Counted from the first letter of the stretch, positions 25,114 through 35,359 are shown. The stretch: DNA of 64,000 nucleotides from Bacteroidetes bacterium UBA1935 (GCA_002337045.1 DDFF01000008.1:124001-188000); one strand, 5' to 3'. Made by a program: numbers and translations. The notes: generated from the sequence alone by a model not told the origin.

Positions 25114-26583
25114 ATGCGTACTACCGAATTTATCAGAAAGAACCCTGTTTTTGTAATAGTAGCTTTGTGCCTGCTATCAAGATTGCCACAATTAATAAGT
25201 CCTGAGTTGTATTGTGACGGTGATGAATGTGTGGTAGCCATCATGGCGAAAGAGATGTACGCAGGTAGGGAAATTCCACTTTTTTTCTGGGGACAGCGAT
25301 ATGGTTTTTCATTGTTTGAATGTGCAAGTATATTACCGTTCTATCTGTTGTTCGGATATACGACAGTAGCTGTTAAACTAGGTATTCTCAGTGTTTGGGC
25401 TACAGGGACAGTATTGTTGTATAAGGTGCTGTACAAGCTGATGGACTATAAGTTTTATCCATCTATGCTGATGATTACAGGCTTTATTTTGTTCCCTGCA
25501 TGGATGTTGCAATCAATGAAAGCATGGGGTGGTCCGGTTACCTCATATATGCTTTCAAACCTCATTTTATACTTACTCATTTGTAAATCATATTATCAAA
25601 GATGGTGGTTTCACCTGTTGATTGGTATATTGATAGCATTGGTGTACGAAAGCCAGCGCTTATGGTTAGTAGGTGTTTTGCCTGTATGGATATATATGCT
25701 CTATGATAAAAAGAAATTGATATGGAGCGCACCGACATTGGCCTTAGCTGCTTGTATCTGTGTGTTGCTTTGGTACTATAAGCAAGATATTCCTGAAACG
25801 CATATAATGCCGATATCTATACCTGAAAGTATTCGTATGACTTTATTCAGGTTCGAACGTTTCCCTAAGTATCTGTATGATTCGCTGCATGGCAATTATT
25901 TCTTTGCGACACACGAGAACCCGAATTTTTTCAATGCTTTTACAGCTATTGCAGGGTGTGCTTTGTTTTTTGCTGTGTTGATATATGGGATACTACACTG
26001 TGCATCTGCATATAAGCTGAAAACAATGTTGACTGCAACTATCGTATTTGCCCCGCTGGTGGTGGTATATTCAATATTTACAGAAGGGCCTGAAGGACGA
26101 TATTTATTGCCTGTTTCAGGTTATGTTGTAGTGCCACTTGCAATAATTATTAATAAGTTGGAAATACGAAAGTGGTATACGGCTGCTATATACATCTTCC
26201 TTTTAATGGAGGGAGTATCTACAGTTTGTTTTTATGGTTTCTCTGATATGTCTGTGGGCAGGAAAGGAAGCGTGAAAGGAATAGTGGACTATCTGAAAAA
26301 AGAACAAATCAAATACGTATATACTGCAGACTGTATGGTGCCATTCGAGTTAATGTTTTATTCAGGGAACAGCATTTTTGCAAGGATGCCTTACCAACCG
26401 GCAAGAGATCAGGCAGCGTCTGATAGTGTTGATAATGCGCTGAAGCGGGGAGACAGAGTCGCAGTGGTTAAGTATAATGACGGAAGCGATACAGCTTGGG
26501 ATAACACACAAAAATTCAGCGATTTCTATATAGTGGAAAATATGCCTGCAGAGATAGTGGTAAAAGAGTTTGATGTAAAATAG
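25114..26583 (+). CDS. Multi-pass membrane protein, GT-C/GT39-like, copy 1
   Basis: The 489-residue protein has about ten hydrophobic helices. An N-terminal loop reads SRLPQLISPELYCDGDECVV, then FWGQRYGFSLFE. An acidic DGDE in the first loop after the first helix is typical of GT-C glycosyltransferases, where an Asp binds the lipid-phosphate sugar donor. The C-terminal part is a soluble alpha/beta region (IVDYLKKEQIKYVYTADCMV). Its neighbour at 26653 shares these motifs, so this is a tandem duplication. Sugar donor and acceptor are unknown. Confidence 0.75.
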   Translation: MRTTEFIRKNPVFVIVALCLLSRLPQLISPELYCDGDECVVAIMAKEMYAGREIPLFFWGQRYGFSLFECASILPFYLLFGYTTVAVKLGILSVWATGTVLLYKVLYKLMDYKFYPSMLMITGFILFPAWMLQSMKAWGGPVTSYMLSNLILYLLICKSYYQRWWFHLLIGILIALVYESQRLWLVGVLPVWIYMLYDKKKLIWSAPTLALAACICVLLWYYKQDIPETHIMPISIPESIRMTLFRFERFPKYLYDSLHGNYFFATHENPNFFNAFTAIAGCALFFAVLIYGILHCASAYKLKTMLTATIVFAPLVVVYSIFTEGPEGRYLLPVSGYVVVPLAIIINKLEIRKWYTAAIYIFLLMEGVSTVCFYGFSDMSVGRKGSVKGIVDYLKKEQIKYVYTADCMVPFELMFYSGNSIFARMPYQPARDQAASDSVDNALKRGDRVAVVKYNDGSDTAWDNTQKFSDFYIVENMPAEIVVKEFDVK

Positions 26584-26652
26584 TGTAGGGTAAGACAACT
26601 GTTGCTGTTAGCAGGTAAGAAAACTATCTTTGAATTCTGCGAATAACGATTG

Positions 26653-28110
26653 ATGCATTCAATAAAGAGATACAAAGGCTACACTATTTGGTTGATTATA
26701 GCGTTGTGCTTTGTGTCACGCATCCCGATGCTGACGTCCCCGAATATGTTGCTGGATGGGGACGAGAGTGTTGTAGGTCTGATGGCGAAGCATTTGTATG
26801 ACAGGCAAGAGCTTCCTTTGTATTTCTACGGGCAGCGTTATGGTTTTTCGTTGATAGAGGAATTATGTATTCTGCCGTTCTATGCTGTGATGGGTATGAC
26901 GGGGCTTGCCGTAAAACTGGCAATGCTCAGCCTTTGGACAACGGGGGTAGTATTTACCTATAAAACACTTTTGAGGTTTAACAAAACAGATGGTACACTA
27001 CCATTATTACTCACCCTATTACTGATAATTTGCCCTGCATGGACGGAATGGTCTATGAAAGCAAGAGGTGGCTACCTGACTGCATTTACGCTGTCTGCAA
27101 TATTGGTTTACCTACTATTTGATGAAGAAAGAAAACTAAAACCAGCTACCTATATGTTGGTGGGCTTGCTGATGGCAGTGCTGTATGAAAGTATGCCACT
27201 GTGGATGCCATTGCCTGCTATGCTGCTGCTATATAGGTTAGTAAAGGATTTTTCTATTGCAAAGTTGTTGAGTGTAATCGTAGCTATAGCATTGCCGTTG
27301 GTGCTGTTAGCCATGTACAAGCAGTCGCTATACGAATTTCATAAACCAGACCCGACCCTGTCAATGGCAGACTGGTGGCATAATATAACAAGGATACCTT
27401 CTTTCCTGTATGTATCGTTGCATGGTTTTCATAGCTACTATGCCGAACTACAACCTACATGGTTTCAAAAGATTTTTGCAGCGGGCTTTGTGCTGTTGAT
27501 GCTGACAACTATCATATTGGCAATGGTGAAAATGGTAAAGGGAAGATTTAAAGATGTTGGTGTCATCATACTTACCGCATCCATGTTTATTTCGTTGTTT
27601 ATTACCATCATAACGCCTTTTCCTAATTACAGGTTTATGCTGCCTGTAACGGTAGAAGTATTGCTGCTGATGCAGATAGTATGGAGTAGCAGTAAGCCCT
27701 ACCTGATACCAATCTTATTGCTGATACCAATCGGGGTAGGTTCTTTATTTACATTCAGGCAATTGAAATTCACGGCTTTGACAGAAAAGAATATTCTGCA
27801 AGTATCAGACTATCTGCAAAAACACCAAATCAAACATGTTTACAGCCTGCATATGTACCTGGCATGGCAGATGAATTTTTACTCACAAGGCAAAGTGCTG
27901 TGCCGCGATGTAGCTCCTGTAGGAAGAGTGCCCAAGATGTTTACCGAAATAGACAATGCCCTGATAGCAGGTAAGCCCAACGCCGTAATAGGTGTAGATA
28001 ATGATTTTGGCAGCCTGTACATCACAAAGCCGGTAGTGATGGATGTGATATATATTAAAGAAAATGTTCCCATCTCAGAGGTGCAGAAGGGGTTCGCAAT
28101 AGCGCCGTGA
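26653..28110 (+). CDS. Multi-pass membrane protein, GT-C/GT39-like, copy 2
   Basis: The 485-residue paralogue of the preceding gene. The shared landmarks are SRIPMLTSPNMLLDGDESVV, GQRYGFSLIEE, AVKLAMLSLWTTGVV, a second Trp-Ser-Met-Lys motif (CPAWTEWSMKARGGY) and the C-terminal YLQKHQIKHVYSLHMYLAW. Predicted topology is the same: about ten helices then a soluble tail. It differs enough (many substitutions) that the duplication is not recent. ATG 26653 was chosen over an in-frame TTG at 26650. Confidence 0.75.
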   Translation: MHSIKRYKGYTIWLIIALCFVSRIPMLTSPNMLLDGDESVVGLMAKHLYDRQELPLYFYGQRYGFSLIEELCILPFYAVMGMTGLAVKLAMLSLWTTGVVFTYKTLLRFNKTDGTLPLLLTLLLIICPAWTEWSMKARGGYLTAFTLSAILVYLLFDEERKLKPATYMLVGLLMAVLYESMPLWMPLPAMLLLYRLVKDFSIAKLLSVIVAIALPLVLLAMYKQSLYEFHKPDPTLSMADWWHNITRIPSFLYVSLHGFHSYYAELQPTWFQKIFAAGFVLLMLTTIILAMVKMVKGRFKDVGVIILTASMFISLFITIITPFPNYRFMLPVTVEVLLLMQIVWSSSKPYLIPILLLIPIGVGSLFTFRQLKFTALTEKNILQVSDYLQKHQIKHVYSLHMYLAWQMNFYSQGKVLCRDVAPVGRVPKMFTEIDNALIAGKPNAVIGVDNDFGSLYITKPVVMDVIYIKENVPISEVQKGFAIAP

Positions 28111-28204
28111 TTAGGGTTACATTAGCCATATTGTTAAGATTTACGGAAGTCATCAGCGATGCCGTGTTTTTTGGTTAAATTGTGTATCTAAATAAGCACG
28201 GAAT

Positions 28205-30607
28205 ATGAATAGGGCTATTCGTAAGGTAGCGGTAGTAGGTAGTGGTGTTATGGGCAGCCGTATTGCCTGCCATTTTGCAGGTATCGGTGTGCAGGTGTTG
28301 TTGCTGGATATCGTACCGTTTGAACTGAATGCTGCAGAGCAGGCAAAGGGATTGACATTGGAGAGTAAACAGGTGCGTAACCGCATTGTAAACGATGCCC
28401 TGCAAGCTACGCTGAAGGGCAAGCCAAGTGCTGTGTACACAAAAGAGGTAGCCAACAATATACAGATAGGTAATTTGGACGACGACATCAGCAAACTGGC
28501 TGATTGCGATTGGATAATAGAGGCTGTTATTGAACGTCTGGACATTAAGCAAAAAGTATTTGAAAAAATAGAGCAGCACCGCAAACAGGGTACGCTCATT
28601 ACCACCAATACATCGGGCATACCGATACACATGATGAGTGAGGGCAGGAGTGAGGATTTCCGTAAGCACTTTTGCGGTACACACTTCTTCAACCCGCCAC
28701 GCTATCTGCGTCTGCTGGAGATAATACCAGCACCTGATACCAAACAGGATGTGATAGACTTCCTGATGTTGTATGGCGATAAGCATCTGGGTAAAACCAC
28801 TGTGTTATGTAAAGACACGCCTGCATTCATTGCCAACCGTGTAGGTGTATTCGGCTTCATGGCGGTATTCCATGCTATGCAGCAACTAGATATGACGGTA
28901 GATGAAATTGATACACTGACGGGTCCTGTAATGGGTAGGCCAAAATCTGCCACCTTCCGTACAGGCGATGTGGTGGGTTTGGATACATTGGTGCATGTAG
29001 CGAAGGCATTGCCGCAAAACGTACCGAATGATGAAGCGAAAGATATATTCATACTGCCTGCTTTTCTCGAAAAAATGGTAGAGAACAAGTGGCTGGGCGA
29101 TAAAACAGGACAAGGCTTTTATAAGAAAGTAAAAGGTGAAGGTGGTAAGTCGGACATACAGACATTGAACCTGAAAACAATGGAGTATGGCCCGAAAGTG
29201 AAAACGAAATTCGCTACACTTGAAGTAGCCAAGCCGATAGATGACCTTGCACAAAGATTGAAAGCACTGTATGCAGGACAAGATAAAGCAGGCGAGTTTT
29301 ACAGGCTATTCCACCATATGCTTTTTGCATACGCAAGCAACCGTATTCCTGAAATAGCAGACGAACTATACAAAATAGACGATGCCCTGAAAGCAGGCTT
29401 TGGTTGGGAGATAGGTGCATTTGAAAGCTGGGATGTATTTGGTGTGGCAAAAGTTGCAGAACAGATGAAGGCTGCAGGCATACAACCTGCTGCGTGGGTA
29501 AACGATATGCTGGCTGCAGGCAATACCACATTCTACAAAACAGAAAACGGACAGCGTAAGTATTACGATGTAGCTACTAAGGCATATAAGGCAATACCGG
29601 GTGAAGGTACATTCATACTGTTGGAGCATCTGGATGAAAAAGTGGTGTGGAAGAATAGTGCATGTAAACTCTATGACATAGGCGATGGCGTGGTAGCATT
29701 GAGATGGAATACCAAAATGAACAGTATAGGTGGCGAGGTACTTGATGCAGTGCAGAAATCGGTAGCCATAGCAGAAGAGAAATTTAACGGACTTGTAATA
29801 GCAAACGGTGGCGCCAACTTCAGTGCGGGTGCCAATGTAGGACTGATATTCATGTTTGCTGCAGAGCAGGAGTACGATGAGTTGGATATGGCGGTACGCC
29901 AGTTCCAGAATACAACCATGCGTCTGCGCTATAGCAGTGTGCCTGTGGTAGTTGCTCCACATGGTATGACACTGGGTGGCGGTTGCGAAATGTGCCTGCA
30001 TGCAGATGCGGTACAGGCTGCTGCGGAAAGCTATATAGGCCTTGTAGAACTTGGTGTGGGCCTGATACCCGGTGGTGGTGGCACTAAAGAAATGGTAGTA
30101 CGTGCAAGCGACAGAAACATAAAAGAAGATATAGAGCTGAACTATCTGCAACAATTGTTCATCAATATCGGTACAGCAAAAGTATCTACATCTGCACACG
30201 AGGCTTACGAGCTTTCTATCCTGCGTAAGGGAACAGATGCTATATCCATCAACCCTGACAGACGGATTGCTGATGCAAAACGCAAAGTGTTGATGTTGCA
30301 CGAGCAAGGCTATACACAACCTGTAATGCGTAAAGACATAAAAGTGCAAGGACGTAGTGGACTCGGTCCGTTGCTGGCAGGAATACATGGTATGTGGAGG
30401 GGTAACTATATCAGCGATTACGATAAATTCATTGCGGAAAAGTTGGCGCATGTAATGTGTGGCGGCGACCTGAGTGCACCTACTATGGTGAGTGAACAAT
30501 ATCTGCTGGATCTGGAACGTGAAGCATTCCTAAGCCTGTGCGGACAACGCAAAACACTGGAACGCCTGCAAAGCATATTGCAAACAGGCAAGCCACTGAG
30601 AAACTAA
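28205..30607 (+). CDS. 3-hydroxyacyl-CoA dehydrogenase/enoyl-CoA hydratase fusion (FadN-like)
   Basis: The 800-residue bifunctional beta-oxidation enzyme has the domains in the order dehydrogenase then hydratase, as in Bacillus FadN and opposite to E. coli FadB. N-terminal NAD site: VAVVGSGVMGSRIACHFAG. Catalytic His region: GTHFFNPPRYLRLLEIIP. A 3HCDH C-terminal domain follows (TGPVMGRPKSATFRTGD). The crotonase half near the C-terminus has FSAGANVGLIFMF, APHGMTLGGGCEMCLHAD and LVELGVGLIPGGGG. Usual partners (thiolase, acyl-CoA dehydrogenase) are not adjacent. It heads a tightly spaced four-gene run. Confidence 0.93.
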   Translation: MNRAIRKVAVVGSGVMGSRIACHFAGIGVQVLLLDIVPFELNAAEQAKGLTLESKQVRNRIVNDALQATLKGKPSAVYTKEVANNIQIGNLDDDISKLADCDWIIEAVIERLDIKQKVFEKIEQHRKQGTLITTNTSGIPIHMMSEGRSEDFRKHFCGTHFFNPPRYLRLLEIIPAPDTKQDVIDFLMLYGDKHLGKTTVLCKDTPAFIANRVGVFGFMAVFHAMQQLDMTVDEIDTLTGPVMGRPKSATFRTGDVVGLDTLVHVAKALPQNVPNDEAKDIFILPAFLEKMVENKWLGDKTGQGFYKKVKGEGGKSDIQTLNLKTMEYGPKVKTKFATLEVAKPIDDLAQRLKALYAGQDKAGEFYRLFHHMLFAYASNRIPEIADELYKIDDALKAGFGWEIGAFESWDVFGVAKVAEQMKAAGIQPAAWVNDMLAAGNTTFYKTENGQRKYYDVATKAYKAIPGEGTFILLEHLDEKVVWKNSACKLYDIGDGVVALRWNTKMNSIGGEVLDAVQKSVAIAEEKFNGLVIANGGANFSAGANVGLIFMFAAEQEYDELDMAVRQFQNTTMRLRYSSVPVVVAPHGMTLGGGCEMCLHADAVQAAAESYIGLVELGVGLIPGGGGTKEMVVRASDRNIKEDIELNYLQQLFINIGTAKVSTSAHEAYELSILRKGTDAISINPDRRIADAKRKVLMLHEQGYTQPVMRKDIKVQGRSGLGPLLAGIHGMWRGNYISDYDKFIAEKLAHVMCGGDLSAPTMVSEQYLLDLEREAFLSLCGQRKTLERLQSILQTGKPLRN

Positions 30608-30613
30608 ACCTTC

Positions 30614-31405
30614 ATGAAATTTAGAGCAATCATCCTATATATCGCACTACTGCTGGCAGGCCCTTTGTATGCACAAAATGCAGAGAAGGAACTGAATGCG
30701 CATCTACAGCATATACAATACTGGAGGTACGAATATTCTGCAGAAGACACAAGTTTTCCGGGAGAGGTAAATCAGGACGACTCTGTGAAAAATGCAAACA
30801 GGCAATTGCTTCAATATTTACTGAGCGAAGGGAAGCGTAAAACAGAATTGCTGAAAGTGGATATAAAGCTGTCAGAAAACAGTGATTTGAAATACGTAAC
30901 ATCAGAAGATAAAAAGCTTCGCATCTATTGCTGGGATATACAAGCAGGCTTGTCAACACACTACTACAACGCAGTAGCTGTTTATGAAATCAACGGTGCA
31001 TTGCAAACAGCAGTTATGAATGAAGTGCCTGAGAATATAGTAGAATCTACACCTACAGGCTATATGTATACTTCTGTTGAAGCGGTAGCGGGTAATGGCG
31101 GTGTAAAATATTATTTGCCATTCTTTACCGCTCAAAGTGTGGAGCAAGGAGTTACAAAAGGTGTGCAGGCACTTAGTATAAAAGATGGTTTGAAAGATGC
31201 CATGGTATTTGGTGGTTCTGCCATTGTCAAATATTCTTACGATCACGCATCTAACTACGATTTTAAAAAAATGAAAGAACGCTACACCATACATCTTGTA
31301 AAAGGAAAGCTGTTGGTGCCTGTTGTGGAAAGTAAAAACGTAACGGGTAAATGGCTGGTGTATGTGTGGAATGGTGAACAGTTTAACAAGGACAAGAGCG
31401 AGTAA
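30614..31405 (+). CDS. Secreted protein of unknown function
   Basis: The 263-residue protein has a signal peptide (MKFRAIILYIALLLAGPLYAQ). The mature part is mixed alpha/beta with no motif I recognise. Short landmarks are IYCWDIQAGLSTHYYNAVAV, YYLPFFTAQSV and a C-terminal KWLVYVWNGEQF. It starts 6 bp after the FadN-like gene and ends 7 bp before the TPR gene, so it is probably in the same transcript. Periplasmic or secreted location is inferred from the signal peptide only. Confidence 0.8.
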   Translation: MKFRAIILYIALLLAGPLYAQNAEKELNAHLQHIQYWRYEYSAEDTSFPGEVNQDDSVKNANRQLLQYLLSEGKRKTELLKVDIKLSENSDLKYVTSEDKKLRIYCWDIQAGLSTHYYNAVAVYEINGALQTAVMNEVPENIVESTPTGYMYTSVEAVAGNGGVKYYLPFFTAQSVEQGVTKGVQALSIKDGLKDAMVFGGSAIVKYSYDHASNYDFKKMKERYTIHLVKGKLLVPVVESKNVTGKWLVYVWNGEQFNKDKSE

Positions 31406-31412
31406 TAAGAGA

Positions 31413-33230
31413 ATGGCTAAAAGAATAGTTTCGGTTATAGTATTGTTATTAATGGTGAATGTGCTTTTTGCACAGTCAGACCCTTTGACGCAGGCGCGTG
31501 CATTTACCGAAAAGAAAGAGTACGATAAAGCTGCAGAGGCATACAAGAAAATGTATGGACAAAACCCTGCAGACAATGATGTATATACTGAGTATCTGGA
31601 ACTACTGCTGCAAACCAAAAACTATAAAGAGGCTGAAAAGATTGTAGAGATACAAAAATCGGGCAAGCCCAACTGGCCAATGCCTTTTGTAGATGCAGGT
31701 AGGGTATTGCAAGCGGCAGGTAAAGACAAAAAAGCAACAGAGCAATATGACGAGGCCATAGCAAGATTGAACGGTGATGACAACTGGACAAGACAGGTGG
31801 CGAATAAGTTTGTAGCAATGGGCAACGACGACTACGCCATTAAAACATATGAGCGTGTAAGAGAACAGTTTCGTGTGAACTATATGTATACAGGCCCGCT
31901 TTCGAGGCTGTATGCTAAAAAAGGAGAGACTGAGAAAGCTATTGCTGTAATGCTGGATGGTGGGCAGGCATTTATGATGAATGGTGCAGAAGATACAAAA
32001 GCAGGGCTGCTGGAGATATTAGGCAATGACCCCAAGAAACTACAAGCAGGACAGAAAGCACTCATCAAAAAGATAAACGAACAACCGGATAATCCTTTCT
32101 TCACAGATTTACTTACTTGGCTGTATACGCAGAAAGACGACTGGGACGGAGCACTGATGCAGGTTGTGGCACTGGATACTAGGCTGAAAGAACAAGGAAG
32201 CAGAATACTTGGTTTTGCACGCTATGCGGTAAAAGAAGAGAAGTATGATATAGCCGTAAAGGCATATGATGAGATTATAAGTCTTGGTAATGATATTCCC
32301 TATTATACTATTGCAGCAAGCGAAAGGCTTTCAGCGCAATTCGCTGCACTGCAGAAGAATGTGAATTTTTCACAGCAGGATGTAGATGCGCTGTTGAAAC
32401 AATATGACGCCTTCTTTACACAGTCGCCACAGTTTTATGCAAACGATATAGTTTGCGATTATGCCAAACTACAGGCACAGTACAATAACAATCCTAAAGC
32501 AGGTATTGCAATACTGAAAAAAGCACTGGAGCAACCTGGGCTTACTAAAATGCTGAACGGACAATGCAAGGTGCAACTGGGCGACTATATGATACTGGAT
32601 GGCGATGTTTGGGAGTCTTCATTGTTGTACAGTCAGGTAGATAAGGCATTTAGGGAAGATGTGTTGGGTGAAGAGGCACGTTTCAGGAATGCAAAGCTGG
32701 CGTATTATCGTGGCGATTTTGATTGGGCACAAGGCCAGTTGACAGTGTTGAAAGCATCAACCGCGGAACTGATAGCGAATGATGCGCTATATCTCTCTAT
32801 ACTGATAACAGAAAATATAACTGAGGATAGCAACTTTACACCGCTGAAGCGATTTGCATATGCAGACCTGCTGTTGTTTCAGAACAAAGACAAAGACGCA
32901 GATGCATTGCTGGATAGCATTGTAACCAACTATCCGCAGCACCCGTTGTATGATGATATACTGCTGCAAAAAGCGAAGCTCGCACAAAAACACCGTGAAT
33001 ACGAAAAAGCAATTGAGTATTTGGTAACAATACATGCAAAGCATGGTAAAGATGTGCTGGGCGATGATGCGGTGTTTCGTATAGCTGATATCTATGAGCG
33101 TTACATGAACAAGCCAAACGATGCTAAGAAGTATTACGAAATGTTGATAATGGAATATGGTGGCAGTACTTTTGTGCAGATAGCGCGCAACAGGTTGACC
33201 ACATTGCAGGCAGGCGTAGCAGTCCCCTAA
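31413..33230 (+). CDS. Secreted tetratricopeptide-repeat protein
   Basis: The 605-residue protein has a signal peptide (MAKRIVSVIVLLLMVNVLFAQ) and TPR motifs spread over its length. Examples are ARAFTEKKEYDKAAEAYKKM near the N-terminus and AQKHREYEKAIEYLVTIH near the C-terminus, followed by ADIYERYMNKPNDAKKYYE. It is probably a periplasmic or outer-membrane scaffold. The ATG at 31413 gives a clean signal peptide, while the longer in-frame start at 31362 overlaps the previous gene. comEC starts 6 bp downstream. Confidence 0.9.
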   Translation: MAKRIVSVIVLLLMVNVLFAQSDPLTQARAFTEKKEYDKAAEAYKKMYGQNPADNDVYTEYLELLLQTKNYKEAEKIVEIQKSGKPNWPMPFVDAGRVLQAAGKDKKATEQYDEAIARLNGDDNWTRQVANKFVAMGNDDYAIKTYERVREQFRVNYMYTGPLSRLYAKKGETEKAIAVMLDGGQAFMMNGAEDTKAGLLEILGNDPKKLQAGQKALIKKINEQPDNPFFTDLLTWLYTQKDDWDGALMQVVALDTRLKEQGSRILGFARYAVKEEKYDIAVKAYDEIISLGNDIPYYTIAASERLSAQFAALQKNVNFSQQDVDALLKQYDAFFTQSPQFYANDIVCDYAKLQAQYNNNPKAGIAILKKALEQPGLTKMLNGQCKVQLGDYMILDGDVWESSLLYSQVDKAFREDVLGEEARFRNAKLAYYRGDFDWAQGQLTVLKASTAELIANDALYLSILITENITEDSNFTPLKRFAYADLLLFQNKDKDADALLDSIVTNYPQHPLYDDILLQKAKLAQKHREYEKAIEYLVTIHAKHGKDVLGDDAVFRIADIYERYMNKPNDAKKYYEMLIMEYGGSTFVQIARNRLTTLQAGVAVP

Positions 33231-33236
33231 TACAAT

Positions 33237-35297
33237 ATGAAGAAATGGCCCACACATGAAGCGTACATCTGGGAGCGTGTTCCGTTCCTGCGTTTGTTGT
33301 TGCCATTGGTTGCGGGTATTTTGGTTTACAGATATTTTTCCGTTTTTGATTTAAGCGTAGTACTTGCTGTTGTATTTATCAGCACTTTACTGTTTGGAAT
33401 CTTTGCGTTTACAAAATCAACTAATCAGCTGGTGCAATACCTGCGTTTTGCTTCTTTGCATATCGCATTGATAGCTGCTGCATGGGTCCTCTGTTATTTC
33501 AACGACATCAGAAACGACAAGGATTGGTTTGCAAACAAGCAAGCAAAAGCTTTTGTAGCAAGGGTTGTAAGTACACCTGCAGAAAAAGAAAGGACTTGGA
33601 AGCTGGAAGTAGAAGTGCTGCGAACGATAGATGCGAATACAGTAAAAGCATCTGAAGGGAAGGCTTTTGTATATGTATTTAAAGATGAACATCTGCTAAA
33701 TATTCATCAGGGAGATACCATAATGTTGCCCGATAAATGGCAAATGATAAAGCGAAGTGGCAATCCTTTTGAATTTGACTATGCGGCTTACTGCAACAGA
33801 AATAATATTTACCATCAACAATTTCTGGCAGCTAATGAAATCGTATTATTTGCAAAAACACTACCCCAAAATCTACCCTTTATTCAACGTTTGCACAACT
33901 GGTCTGTTGCTGCTATTGCCAGGTATATAAAGGACGAGCAAGTACTTGGGTTGATGCAGGCAATGTTGGTAGGTGAAGAAGCAAATATGGATGCAGACCT
34001 TCGACAGGCATATTCAGAAACAGGCATTATACATATTGTGGCTATTTCGGGTTCACATATTTCATTCTTCTTTTTGCTCATTACTTTCCTGCTAGGTTGG
34101 ATAAAACATAAGAAATGGCAATGGGTCAAGTACATTGCTGCAATACCATTGGTCTGGGTATATGTGATGATGAGTGGTGCACCGCCAAGTGCTGTGAGGG
34201 CTGCTTTGATGTTTTCTATACTGGGTATTGGTTTTGCTTTCGATAAGTCTTCCCATAGTCTTAATCATCTACTTGCTACTGCATTTATACTATTGTGTGC
34301 AGAGCCTATGTGGCTGTATGCTATAGGTTTTCAGTTGTCTTTTGTAGCCGTATTATCATTGATACTGTTCTACAGGCCGATATATAAATTGTATGTGCCA
34401 GTCAATGTAGTTTTGAGAAGACTGTGGCAGGTAGTAGCAGCAAGCCTTGCCGCCGAATTGTTGGTATCGCCATTGGTTGTTTATTATTTCCATTTATTCC
34501 CGTTGCAGTTTATAGTAGCCAATGTAATTGCTTATTTGTTTATGGGCTTTGCCTTGATTGGTGGTGTGCTCTTAGTAGCATTGAGTTCACTGGTACCTGT
34601 AGCTACTTTGCTTGGGAGTGCGATTGAGTTGATAGTGTCAGTATTTAATGGGTTAGTTTACGGGTTGCAGAATGTTAATCCGCGAGCGTTCAATTTTTTG
34701 CAGATAGATGGCGCAGAGCTTGTATTGTTGTATGTAGTAATTGCAGGTATTGGTTATTACTTATTACAGAAAAATAAACGAGGGCTTTATGTTGGCTTAG
34801 CCTCAATGGTGGTATTGCTATCACTTTTCAATCTCGATGAATGGAAAGCATTGCATCAACACAATCTTGTTGTTTACAATATCAATAAGATAAACCACAT
34901 AGAACTGATAGATGGCAAAAAGCATTGGGTGATAAATACAGATACCATTATTGACGAACGCAAGAAAAACTACGTACTAAAACCCGCACATTGTGGTTAT
35001 GGTGTATGGAATGACAGGAGATATAAAAACGACAGGCTATTTGTAGTAAGGGGTAAAAAGGTATTGGTGTTGGATGCTATGGATAGTGGCAATAGCAAGT
35101 TTCCGGTAGATTATGTTGTTATCAATTTTGCTGCACGCCCAGAAGATATAGCGCAGGTGCAGGCCACGTACAGCCCGGTGCAGATTGTATTGGGAAATAA
35201 TATATCCCGTACCAAACAAGAGGCTATAGCAACGGATGCCCGTACAAAGGGTATCAATATCTGGACTGTTTCCCGAAACGGTACATTTATATTATAA
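33237..35297 (+). CDS. ComEC/Rec2-family competence channel protein
   Basis: The 686-residue polytopic protein has an N-terminal DUF4131-like part with two helices and an OB-like loop (ARVVSTPAEKERTWKLEVEV). The Competence domain follows with the hallmark TGIIHIVAISGSHISFFF and SGAPPSAVRAALMFSI. ComEC forms the inner-membrane channel for DNA uptake. The C-terminal about 140 residues occupy the place of a metallo-beta-lactamase domain but contain no HxHxDH motif. That degenerate form is usual in Bacteroidota. Last gene of the 28.2-35.3 kb run. Confidence 0.9.
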   Translation: MKKWPTHEAYIWERVPFLRLLLPLVAGILVYRYFSVFDLSVVLAVVFISTLLFGIFAFTKSTNQLVQYLRFASLHIALIAAAWVLCYFNDIRNDKDWFANKQAKAFVARVVSTPAEKERTWKLEVEVLRTIDANTVKASEGKAFVYVFKDEHLLNIHQGDTIMLPDKWQMIKRSGNPFEFDYAAYCNRNNIYHQQFLAANEIVLFAKTLPQNLPFIQRLHNWSVAAIARYIKDEQVLGLMQAMLVGEEANMDADLRQAYSETGIIHIVAISGSHISFFFLLITFLLGWIKHKKWQWVKYIAAIPLVWVYVMMSGAPPSAVRAALMFSILGIGFAFDKSSHSLNHLLATAFILLCAEPMWLYAIGFQLSFVAVLSLILFYRPIYKLYVPVNVVLRRLWQVVAASLAAELLVSPLVVYYFHLFPLQFIVANVIAYLFMGFALIGGVLLVALSSLVPVATLLGSAIELIVSVFNGLVYGLQNVNPRAFNFLQIDGAELVLLYVVIAGIGYYLLQKNKRGLYVGLASMVVLLSLFNLDEWKALHQHNLVVYNINKINHIELIDGKKHWVINTDTIIDERKKNYVLKPAHCGYGVWNDRRYKNDRLFVVRGKKVLVLDAMDSGNSKFPVDYVVINFAARPEDIAQVQATYSPVQIVLGNNISRTKQEAIATDARTKGINIWTVSRNGTFIL

Positions 35298-35316
35298 GTT
35301 TACGCCCTGTTTTGCC

Positions 35317-35324
35317 TATCTTTG
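35317..35324 (+). promoter_or_regulatory. purH -7 promoter element TATCTTTG
   Basis: Exact TAnnTTTG 35 bp before the purH ATG, followed by a short AT-rich leader. The comEC stop lies just upstream, so purH has its own promoter. No convincing -33 box. Confidence 0.5.
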
Positions 35325-35359
35325 CGGCTCATTTTCGTACCTGTTAAAAGTTTTTTTGC

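Noticed and set aside
29366..30499. Minus-strand open frame of 377 codons opposite the FadN-like gene
   Set aside because: Composition is that of an antisense shadow, and the plus strand has recognisable dehydrogenase and hydratase motifs.
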